Assembly: GCF_029948125.1 (NCBI RefSeq) | Contig: NZ_JASAMB010000007.1 | Location: 186,001-250,000, forward strand | DNA: 64,000 bases | Reading direction: 5' to 3' | Source: Catellatospora sp. KI3 | Lineage (GTDB): Bacteria > Actinomycetota > Actinomycetes > Mycobacteriales > Micromonosporaceae | Shown here: positions 39,767 through 48,200 of the stretch, piece by piece | Layout of the letters: each line of letters starts with the position of its first letter | Position numbering within the stretch: the first letter of the stretch is position 1 | Position numbers and translations under genes: made by a program | Notes under the pieces: model-generated | Told to the model about the DNA's origin: nothing | Database searches by the model: none | Seen by the model: only the letters and a program-made list of their open reading frames with translations

Positions 39767-41746
39767 TTAGCCAGCCACCCCGGCCGGGGGTCGCAGGTCG
39801 GCGGCCTGCCGGTGGTCGGCGTGGCTGGAGTCCAGCTGCCAGGGCACGTTGGTGACCATGACCTGGCGCTGGAACAGCAGCCTGGCCTTCAGCCGCAGCG
39901 CCGACTGGTTGTGCAGCAGGTGCTCCCACCAGCGGCCGACGACGTACTCGGGGATGTAGACGGCGATCAGGTCGCGGGGGTGCCCGACCCGCAGCTCGGC
40001 GATGTAGGAGAGCACCGAGCCGGTGATGTCCCGGTACGGCGAGTCGACGACGGTCAGCTGCACCGGGATGTCGTGCGCGCCCCATTCGAGCTGCAGCTGC
40101 CGTACCTCCTCGGGGGTGATCGCGGCCGTCAGCGCGGTGAGGGTGTCCGGGCGGGTGGCGCGGGCGTAGGCCAGCGCCCGCAGGGTGGGTTTGTGCAGCT
40201 TGGAGACGAGCACCACGGCGTGGATGCGGCTGGGCAGCACCATGCCGCCGGGGTCGGGGGCCAGCTCGGCGGCGACCCGGTCGTAGTGTGCGCGGATCGC
40301 GCGCATCATCACGAACAGCACGGGCATCGCGATGACGACCAGGTACGCGCCGTGGGTGAACTTGGTGACCAGCACGACGACCAGGACCAGGCCGGTGAAG
40401 ACGGCCCCGAGCCCGTTGACGATCCGGGAGCGGTGCATGTGCCGCCGCTGCCGCGGGTCCGGTTCGACGCGCAGCAGCCGGTTCCAGTGCCGCACCATCC
40501 CGATCTGCGACAGGGTGAAGGAGGTGAACACGCCCAGGATGTAGAGCTGGATGAGCCGGGTGACCGACCCGTCGAACATGTAGATCAGCGCCCCGGCGAC
40601 CAGGGCCAGCAGGATGATGCCGTTGGAGAACGCCAGCCGGTCCCCGCGGGTGTGCAGCTGGCGGGGCAGGTACCGGTGCTCGGCCAGGATCGAGCCCAGC
40701 AGCGGGAAGCCGTTGAAGGCGGTGTTGGCGGCCAGGATCAGGATCAGCGCGGTGGCGGCCTGGATGTAGAAGAACATGAAGCTGCCGGTACCGCCGAAGA
40801 CGGCTGCGGCGAGCTGGGCGATGACGGTGCGCTGGGCGTCGGTGGCGCAGTCGCCGGGGAAGCCGACCAGGTCGCAGGTGTGCTCGGCGTACCGGACGTC
40901 GGCGATCAGCGCCAGGGCGGTGATCCCGGCGAACATGGTGATCGACAGGATGCCCATCGCGGCCATCGTCTTGGCGGCGTTGCCGGCCTTCGGCGGCCGG
41001 AACGCCGGCACGCCGTTGGAGATCGCCTCGACGCCGGTCAGGGCGGTGCAGCCGGAGGAGAACGCCCGCAGCGCCAGGAACACCAGCGCGATCCCGGTCA
41101 GGCCCACCTGCGCCGGCTCGGGCTGGATCTGCCAGCCGGCGCTCTCGGCCACGGGCGGGTGGCCGAGCACGGTCTGCCCGACGCCGATCGCGATCATCGA
41201 CAGCACCCCGACGACGAACAGGTAGGTGGGGACGGCGAAGGCGCGGCCGGACTCCCGTACCCCGCGCAGGTTCATCGCGGTCAGCAGTGCCACGAACCCG
41301 ATGTTGATCGCCACCCGGTAGGGGTTGAGCGCCGGTACCGCGGAGATGATGTTGTCGACGCCCGCGGCGACCGACACCGCGACCGTCATCACGTAGTCCA
41401 CCAGCAGCGCGGCGGCGACGACCAGGCCGGCCGAGGGGCCGAGGTTGCGGGAGGCCACCTCGTACGAGCCGCCGCCGGACGGGTAGGCGCGCACCACCTG
41501 CCGGTACGAGACCACGACCACGGCGAGCAGGGCGACGACGGCGAGGCCGACCCAGGGTGCCAGGTACAGGTAGGCCAGCCCGCCGAGGGTCAGGACGAGC
41601 AGGATCTCCTGGGTGGCGTAGGCGACCGACGACAGCGGGTCGCTGGCGAAGATCGGTAGGGCGATCCGTTTGGACAGGAGTTGTTCACCGAGCCGGTCGC
41701 TGCGCAGGGGGCGCCCCACGACCAGCCGCTTGAGCCATTCGAACAC
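39767..41746 (-). CDS. kimA: KimA-like APC-family potassium transporter
   Basis: 659 residues with about 12 transmembrane helices (roughly 30-450) and a soluble C-terminal domain. The family hallmark FASDPLSSVAYATQEILLVL is near the start, followed by YPSGGGSYEVASRNLG and VDYVMTVAVSVAAGVDN; FTSFTLSQIGMVRHW falls late in the membrane part. Bacillus KimA is a high-affinity K+/H+ symporter inhibited by c-di-AMP at its cytoplasmic domain. Being first in an operon with kdpD- and kdpE-like genes supports a potassium role. It starts at a GTG with a poor ribosome site and a very short leader, so translation may be leaderless-like. Another APC cation or amino-acid substrate cannot be excluded. Confidence 0.87.
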   Translation of the reverse strand: MFEWLKRLVVGRPLRSDRLGEQLLSKRIALPIFASDPLSSVAYATQEILLVLTLGGLAYLYLAPWVGLAVVALLAVVVVSYRQVVRAYPSGGGSYEVASRNLGPSAGLVVAAALLVDYVMTVAVSVAAGVDNIISAVPALNPYRVAINIGFVALLTAMNLRGVRESGRAFAVPTYLFVVGVLSMIAIGVGQTVLGHPPVAESAGWQIQPEPAQVGLTGIALVFLALRAFSSGCTALTGVEAISNGVPAFRPPKAGNAAKTMAAMGILSITMFAGITALALIADVRYAEHTCDLVGFPGDCATDAQRTVIAQLAAAVFGGTGSFMFFYIQAATALILILAANTAFNGFPLLGSILAEHRYLPRQLHTRGDRLAFSNGIILLALVAGALIYMFDGSVTRLIQLYILGVFTSFTLSQIGMVRHWNRLLRVEPDPRQRRHMHRSRIVNGLGAVFTGLVLVVVLVTKFTHGAYLVVIAMPVLFVMMRAIRAHYDRVAAELAPDPGGMVLPSRIHAVVLVSKLHKPTLRALAYARATRPDTLTALTAAITPEEVRQLQLEWGAHDIPVQLTVVDSPYRDITGSVLSYIAELRVGHPRDLIAVYIPEYVVGRWWEHLLHNQSALRLKARLLFQRQVMVTNVPWQLDSSHADHRQAADLRPPAGVAG

Positions 41747-41765
41747 GAGACACAGTCAAGACCCG

Positions 41766-41794
41766 ATCATGGCGTCCGCCCCGGATCTTGACGC
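41766..41794 (-). promoter_or_regulatory. Candidate promoter of the kimA-kdpDE operon
   Basis: On the minus strand CATGAT (41771-41766) is a fair -10. The position 17 bases upstream, GCGTCA (41794-41789), is a poor -35 and lies within the last of the four direct repeats. That layout fits an activator-dependent promoter. Confidence 0.4.
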
Positions 41795-41838
41795 GTTCTT
41801 AACGCCGAACCGGACGATCTTCACGCCGTCTTGGCGCC
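41786..41838 (-). promoter_or_regulatory. Four helically phased direct repeats (operator array)
   Basis: On the plus strand the decamers TCTTGACGCG (41786), TCTTAACGCC (41797), TCTTCACGCC (41818) and TCTTGGCGCC (41829) start 11, 21 and 11 bases apart, so all face one side of the helix. OmpR-family regulators bind such tandem direct repeats. KdpE encoded in the same operon is the obvious candidate, which would make the operon self-regulating. Confidence 0.7.
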
Positions 41839-42367
41839 GTGTGACCCGCGACTCTCCGTCCGGCGTGCTTCGAATGCGGGGGGTGTGAGGTATTCAATGC
41901 TGTTTCCGGCGGCCACGATGTCGGCTTCGCCGCCCGAATCGAAGTCGGCGGAGAACGCAATTTCCGTAGCCCGTCAGGGCGCCCTGGATTAAGGGCGCGA
42001 GATCCTGGACATGGGCAGCCGGGACGTCGGGAACCACCAGTCGATACGCGGATGCGGCCGCCATGCAGCCTCCGCCGCAAGCCGCCCCGAACCGTTCGGC
42101 AGTACACCTGCTCCTTCACGAAATGCCTGCACAGCAGGCTGCAATCCGGAAAGTACACCGCTCGGGAGTCAGGCTACACGCATATCAAGCGGTGCGCTGC
42201 CCCGTCCGGTCCGGCATGACTCGGTTGACGATGTCAATGGTCGGTTCAAACACGAGCGATTCGGACGGGGCAGCGGATGGTGCGCCGTGCGTGTAGCGTG
42301 ACGCCCGCTCAATGACCTTCCTCTTTGCCGTGCGATTGACGCCGGCATTCTCTATGAAGGAGTACGT
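41839..42367. other. Intergenic region with a long-range inverted repeat
   Basis: No convincing gene. CGCTGCCCCGTCCG (42195-42208) and its exact complement (42262-42275) are separated by 53 bases. A ribosome site AAGGAG follows at about 42358, just before the start of the next gene. I looked for a c-di-AMP riboswitch on the minus strand ahead of kimA and saw none. Confidence 0.5.
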
Positions 42368-45070
42368 GTGCTGCCAAGCACTTTTCGAAGGCTTACGGTG
42401 GGGGTGGCATGCGCTGCGGTGCTCATGAGCGGCACCGCGGCGTGGGCGGATCCGACGCCCGGGCCAGTGTCGCTCGTGGAGGACGGCGCATACCCGAACG
42501 CGGCCCAGATCCTGGCCGAGCAGGACATCACACTGGTGGCCGGTGACGGCCACATCGTCCTGGCCGACTGCACGGGTACGGGTTCGATGATCGAGCTATA
42601 CCGGCGGCCCGACTACACGCGTCCGGAGCTGTCGAGCCACGTGTGCTTCGCGGTGTCCGGGTCGGCGGGGCGGTTGACCGTCGAGATCGTCGACGTCTAC
42701 AACATCAAGGCCGACTCGCACCCGCTCAAGGCGACGCTGGACACCGACGGCGACCTCGAGGTCGTCGACGTCGCGGCGAACCAGTGGGAGCCGGTGGGCG
42801 AGGGCTCGATCCCCGGGACCTCGTCGACGCTGCTGGAGTTGCGCGTCGGAAGCGGACTGGCACCGGTCACCGGCGCGGAGGCGGCGATCGGCAAGCTGGC
42901 CGCGGCGGAGCGCAGCTGCACGGCGACCCTGATCGCGCCGCGCTGGGTGGTCACCGCCGCCAGCTGCTTCGCCGACCAGGTGCAGGTGCCGACCCTCGCC
43001 GAGGGCGTGCCCGCCCGCGCGAGCAGCGTCGTGTTCCCCGGCCACGCGGCGACCGCGATCGACTGGATCAGCCCGCGTGCCGACCGTGACGCGGTCCTGG
43101 CGCGCCTCGCCGCACCCGTCACCGACATCACGCCCCTGGCCCTGGCCCCGACGGCCGCCCCGACCGGCACGAACCTGGACACGTTCGGGTACGTGCGCTC
43201 GGGCACCGGATGGACCAGCGATGTGCAGCAGGCAGCCCAGGTGAACTTCGACACCGCCGCCGCCGGCACGCTGACCGCCGCCACCGGAGCGCAGCTGTGC
43301 AAGGGCATGGCCGGTGCGCCTGTCCTCGCCTCCGGCAAGGTCGCCGCGGTGCTCAGCCAGGCCGGGCAGTCCGGCTGCCCGGACACCACGAGCACCGACA
43401 GCAGCATCACGGCCGCTCGCACCGACGACTTCGGCACCTGGGCCAACCTCGTCACGTCGGCGACCGCGGCCCACACGTGGACCCTGGCCGACATGCCCGC
43501 CGCAGGATCCGGCACCGCGGTCGCCGCGACCGCCGACAACGTCTTCACCGGTGCCGGGGCACCGCTGACCGGCGCCGCCGGCACGACGTGGGCGACGGGC
43601 GACACCTACAGCCCGGCGGTGGAGTTCAACGGCACCAGCGGCCAGCTGACCTCGGCCGGGCCGGCCGTGAACACCACGGCGGACTTCACCATCAGCGCGC
43701 GGGTCAAGCCGACCGCGGCCGGCGGCGTGGTCCTGTCGCAGGACGGAACTCAGGCGGCCGGGTTCAAGCTGTACACCGACGCTGCCACGATGTCCTGGCG
43801 GTTCGCCATGAGCTCGGCCGACAGCACCTCCGCCACCTGGGTCACCGCCGCTGCTCCCGACAACAGCGTGCAGCTGAACCAGTGGGCGCTCATCACGATC
43901 GCGTTCAAGGCGACCGGCGGGTTGATGACGCTGGACATCGACGGGATCAACCAGGCCGTCATCGGTAACACCGGCACGAAGTGGAACGCCACCGGCGGTC
44001 TCCGGTTCGGCGCGGTCAAGACCGGTGCGAGCACCGTCGGTGCGTGGTACGCGGGCCGGCTGGCGACCGTCCAGAGCTGGAACAAGGCGACCACCGCCTT
44101 CCGCTCGCCGGCGGCCAACTCGACCGTCGTCAACGCCCGCACCGGCAACACCGAGGTCTACTTCAACTCCGGCGGCACGCTGAAGGTCGTCCGGTTCGAC
44201 GGCACGAACTGGTCGGCGGCCGAGTCGCTCGGCGCGACGACGCAGGGCATCCCGACCGCGATCGTGAACCCGGTCAACAACAACATCCAGGTGTACTACG
44301 TCTCCGGCGGCAACCTCACCGAGAAGTCGTTCGACGGCACCACGTGGACGACCACCTCCTTCGGCGTGGCCGCCTCGGGTCAGCCGGCGGTGCTGTTCAA
44401 CCCGAAGACCAAGATGATCGGGGTGTACTTCAACTCGGGCAACGTCCTCAAGTCGCGGCACTGGACCCCGAGCGGCGGCTGGGCGGCGGTGGCGAGCCTG
44501 ACCACGGCCATCGCCGGCAGCCCGACCGCGGTGTACAACCCGAAGCTGGGCAACATGCAGCTCTACTTCAATTCCGGTGGAGTGCTGTACGAGAAGTGGT
44601 TCAACGGCACCGCGTGGGGCACGTCGAACATGAGCACCGCGATCACCGGCCAGCCCTCGGCGCTCTACAACCCGCAGCTCGGCAACATCCAGGTGTATGT
44701 CAACGCGGGCGGCACGCTGTCGGAGCGGTTCTGGAACCCCACCACCGGCTGGTCGGGCGGCCTGGGCAACCTCGGTGTCACCATGACCGGCAGCCCGGCG
44801 GCGATCTACAACCCGACGATCGGCAACATCCAGGTCTACGCCAACTCCGGTGGACTGCTGAAGGAGAAGTGGTGGCAGCCCTCCGGCGTCTGGGCCGGTC
44901 CGAGCACTCTGAGCACCCCGACCACCAACAGCCCCTGGGTGATCTTCAACCCCGTGACCAGCGGTATTGAGGTCTACGTCAACTCCGGCGGCAACCTGAG
45001 CCTCAAGGCCTGGGACCCGGTCGCGTCCTGGGCCGCGGTGCGCAGCCTCGGCGCCCCCATCACCAACTAG
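42368..45070 (+). CDS. Secreted pseudo-protease fused to LamG and a seven-bladed propeller
   Basis: 900 residues. There is a signal peptide (about 1-27, ending AWA), an N-terminal region of unknown type, then a trypsin-like (S1) domain at about 165-375. Two of the three catalytic residues are lost: the TAAHC His is Ser199 (VVTAASCF), and GDSGGP is GMAGAP with the nucleophile replaced by Ala315; the Asp region DRDAVLARL is kept. A LamG/concanavalin-like domain follows (about 415-580). Seven repeats of about 45 residues (NPxxGNIQVYxNSGG motif) complete a PLL-like lectin propeller (about 590-900). It is likely a secreted binding protein. It starts at GTG 42368 with AAGGAG upstream, and a terminator separates it from the toxin gene. 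Confidence 0.85.
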   Translation: MLPSTFRRLTVGVACAAVLMSGTAAWADPTPGPVSLVEDGAYPNAAQILAEQDITLVAGDGHIVLADCTGTGSMIELYRRPDYTRPELSSHVCFAVSGSAGRLTVEIVDVYNIKADSHPLKATLDTDGDLEVVDVAANQWEPVGEGSIPGTSSTLLELRVGSGLAPVTGAEAAIGKLAAAERSCTATLIAPRWVVTAASCFADQVQVPTLAEGVPARASSVVFPGHAATAIDWISPRADRDAVLARLAAPVTDITPLALAPTAAPTGTNLDTFGYVRSGTGWTSDVQQAAQVNFDTAAAGTLTAATGAQLCKGMAGAPVLASGKVAAVLSQAGQSGCPDTTSTDSSITAARTDDFGTWANLVTSATAAHTWTLADMPAAGSGTAVAATADNVFTGAGAPLTGAAGTTWATGDTYSPAVEFNGTSGQLTSAGPAVNTTADFTISARVKPTAAGGVVLSQDGTQAAGFKLYTDAATMSWRFAMSSADSTSATWVTAAAPDNSVQLNQWALITIAFKATGGLMTLDIDGINQAVIGNTGTKWNATGGLRFGAVKTGASTVGAWYAGRLATVQSWNKATTAFRSPAANSTVVNARTGNTEVYFNSGGTLKVVRFDGTNWSAAESLGATTQGIPTAIVNPVNNNIQVYYVSGGNLTEKSFDGTTWTTTSFGVAASGQPAVLFNPKTKMIGVYFNSGNVLKSRHWTPSGGWAAVASLTTAIAGSPTAVYNPKLGNMQLYFNSGGVLYEKWFNGTAWGTSNMSTAITGQPSALYNPQLGNIQVYVNAGGTLSERFWNPTTGWSGGLGNLGVTMTGSPAAIYNPTIGNIQVYANSGGLLKEKWWQPSGVWAGPSTLSTPTTNSPWVIFNPVTSGIEVYVNSGGNLSLKAWDPVASWAAVRSLGAPITN

Positions 45071-45092
45071 CGGTATCGACACCGCAGCCCGA

Positions 45093-45130
45093 GCCCTGCC
45101 GCCGCGCCCACTCCGGCGCGGCGGCAGGGC
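45093..45130 (+). terminator. Perfect 16-bp hairpin terminator
   Basis: GCCCTGCCGCCGCGCC pairs exactly with 45115-45130 around a six-base loop, 23 bases after the pseudo-protease gene. Confidence 0.75.
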
Positions 45131-45205
45131 GGGCGAAGCGTGCGGGTCGTATGCCGATCCGCCCCACGGTCGACCACATCACCTTCTTCGAAAGGTTCAT
45201 CAAAC

Positions 45206-48200
45206 GTGAGAACGAAGACGTTACCCCGGCGGGTGACGGCGGCAGCGATAGCGGCAGCACTGATGTCGGCGCTGCTCGCCGTACCTCCCGCCCACGCCGC
45301 CGTCACCACCCCCAGCGGCCGGGCCCAGGTCCTGGCAGTGTGGAAGACCGGGGGCCCGGAGGTCCGCCGCGCGGCGGAGCAGGCCTTGGCCGGCTCCGAC
45401 CAGGACATCGCGGCGTTCCTGAGCACCGGCCATGTCGCGGCGACCGAGCAGGACCTCCGTGCGCAGCTTGAGCAGCTGCTGGCCGTCTCCGGTCCCGGTG
45501 TGCGTTCGGCTGGGATGAGGGCGCTGGCCGGCTCCTCGGCCGACGTGACCGCGTTCCTGGACCACGGGTACAAGAAGCCGTTCGAGGACGATCAGCGCGT
45601 CCGGTTGTCGCAGATCATGTCCGCCGGCGGCCCGGGAGTCCGGGCGGCGGCGGCGACCGCGATGAACGGTTCGATCGACAAGGTGATCGCGTTCGTGCGC
45701 GACGGCCAGTACGCTGCGCGCAACGATGACGACCGGGTGCGGCTGACGCAGTTGATGGCCACCGGCGGTCCAGAAGTGAAGGCAGCCGCCGCAGCGGCCT
45801 TGAACGGCACCGTCGGCGACGTGCGTCAGTTCCTTGCCACCGGATGGCAGGTCGCCGCAGCCCGCGACGAGGAGACCCTGACCGTCGCGCAGCTGGCGGA
45901 TTTGTCTCTCAACGCCTCGCAGCGGGCCGGCGAGCAGTCGCAGGCGGCCAAGGACGCCTCAGCGCGGGCCATCGACGCGGCGAGGCTGGCGAAGGAGGCC
46001 GCGCAGCGGGCCGCCGCGGAGACCCAGGCCGCACAGGGTGCCGCTGGGAAGGCGGCGGTGGCTGCCGGCCGGGCTGCCGATGCGGCAGGCCGTGCCGCGG
46101 ACGCCGCGCGCACCGCGTCCAGCGCCGCCGCGGCCGCCAACGCGGCCGCGCGCCAGGCGGCAGACGCCGCCGCCGCCGCGGCTGCTGCCTCGGCACTGGC
46201 CGGCGACGCGGCGGCGAGGGCACGTGCCGCCGCAGCCGGTGCGGCGACCGATGCGGCCAAGGCCGACGCGGCGCGTGCCGCGGCCGTGCTGGCGCGCAAG
46301 GCCGCCGCCGACTCGCGATCGGCTGGTGAGGCCGCCGCGTGGGCAGGTCGCGCCGCCAGCGAATCGGCAGCTGCGGCTCAGGCCGCGGCCAGCGCGGGCG
46401 CGAACGCCGCAGCCGCGGCCCAGGCTGCCACCGACGCCGCCGGCTACTCCGGGGTGTCGGCCGAGCAGGCAGAAGTCGCCCGGCGAGCCGCCGCGAAGGC
46501 GAAGGCCGCGGCAGAGGAGGCGATCCGCGCCGCCAACGCCACCAGCGCCATCGCCGGACAGGCCGCAGCAGCGGCCGGTGACGCCCAACGTGCGGCCAAT
46601 CAGGCGGCCGCCCACGCGGAGGCCGCGGCGGCGGCGGCGGAAGCGGCCGCCGCGCATGCCGGTGAGGCGGCTACCGCCGCCAGTACCTCGCAAGCCGCGG
46701 CGACGGAAGCCGCCGCTGCCGCGGACACGGCGCAGGAAGCCGCGACCCAGGCACACCGAGTCGCCCAGATCTCACGCGATTCTGACGCCGAGCGGCTGGC
46801 GGCCCAGCAGGCCACCGCAGTGGCAGAGGCAGTGGAAGCCGCACGGGCGGAGGACGAGGCACGCAAGACCGCCGCGTGGCAGGCAGGCCAAGCCGTCCAG
46901 TACGGCCAGGAGGCCGAGCGGCTGCTGACGGAGGCGACCGCACCCGGCGTCGACCCGGCGACCGCTGTCACCAAGGGACGCCAGGCCGCAGTGCGCCTGC
47001 TCACCGCAGGCGGACCGTGGATCAGGTCCGCTGCCGAGTCCGCCCTCGCCGGGGGAGACCCCGAGATGCTCGGGTTCCTGTCCAGTGGTCTGGCCACTGC
47101 CCGTGAACGCGACGACCGTGCCAGCGTCATGGCGATCGCACACCAGGCCACGAAGCTCGAGCAGCGACTGGCCGCCGAGACCGCCTCGGTCGGCACCGTC
47201 GAGCAGGTCCGGGAGTTCCTCGCCACGGGCGCCTACCCGGGCAAGGACGACGACGACCGCATCCTGCTGTCGCAGATCATGGCCGCCGGCGGCCCCGGTG
47301 TGCAGGCCGGCGCGAGCCAGGCGCTCAACGGAACCATCGAGCAGGTACGCGAGTTCCTGGCCACCGGCCAGTATCTCGCCCGGGAATCGGACAACCGGGT
47401 GCTGGTGACCCAGAACCTGGCCACCGGCGGTCCGGAAGTCAGAGCGGTAGCGCAGGCCGTGCTGTCCGGCCCGGCGTCGGGTCTGGTTCCCTTCCTGCAG
47501 ACCGGTCTTCCCAAGGCGCAGCAACGGGACGCCGACGCGACGGCGCACAACGCCACCATCGACTCCTACCTCGCCGCGATCGACGGGAACGTCGCCACCG
47601 CTCGCCAGTACGCGGCCGAGGCGGCGCAGGCGGCGGCAACCGCCCGAGGCGCGGCGGCCGAGGCCGCGGGCTATGCCAACCAGGCCCAGGCCTCGGCGGC
47701 GCAGGCGAACGCGTTCGCCGTCCAGGCGGCCGCGTCGGCGGCCGCGGCCAAGGCCTCCGCCGCGCAGGCCGCGTCGTACGCCCAGCAGGCCCAGGCCAAC
47801 GCTGCTTCCGCGGCTGCGGCCGCCCAGCGGGCGGCTCTGGCGGCGACCGCTGCTGCCGCATCCGCCCAGCAGGCCGCGGCCTACGCGGCCGAGGCCCAGG
47901 CCGCCGCCGATGCCGCTGCCGCCTCCGCTCTGGCGGCCGGGGACAGCGCCGACGAAGCGGCCGCTGCCGCGACAGAGGCGGGCTACGCCGCTTGGCGGCT
48001 CCAGTTGCAGGAGCAGTTGGAGGGAGTGGTCCAGACGGAGACGGTGTTCGTCGGAGAGGACGGCCGGGTCTCGTTCGTCGAAGCCGTGCCGCAGCCGAAC
48101 ACCAAGCAGGAGATCATCCGCGAGGACATCTCAAAGTGCGTCGAGGAGGATCCGGGCACCGCGACGGGCTGGTTCACCGCCGATGACACCTGGCACAAGA

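Noticed and set aside
41747-42000. c-di-AMP (ydaO-type) riboswitch before the KimA gene
   Set aside because: The predicted leader is only about 13 bases and the expected conserved helices are absent; direct repeats occupy the region instead.
46000-48000. Repetitive GC-rich DNA that might be read as a tandem repeat or CRISPR-like array
   Set aside because: The repetition follows codons of an Ala-rich coiled coil inside the toxin carrier; there are no constant repeats with unique spacers.
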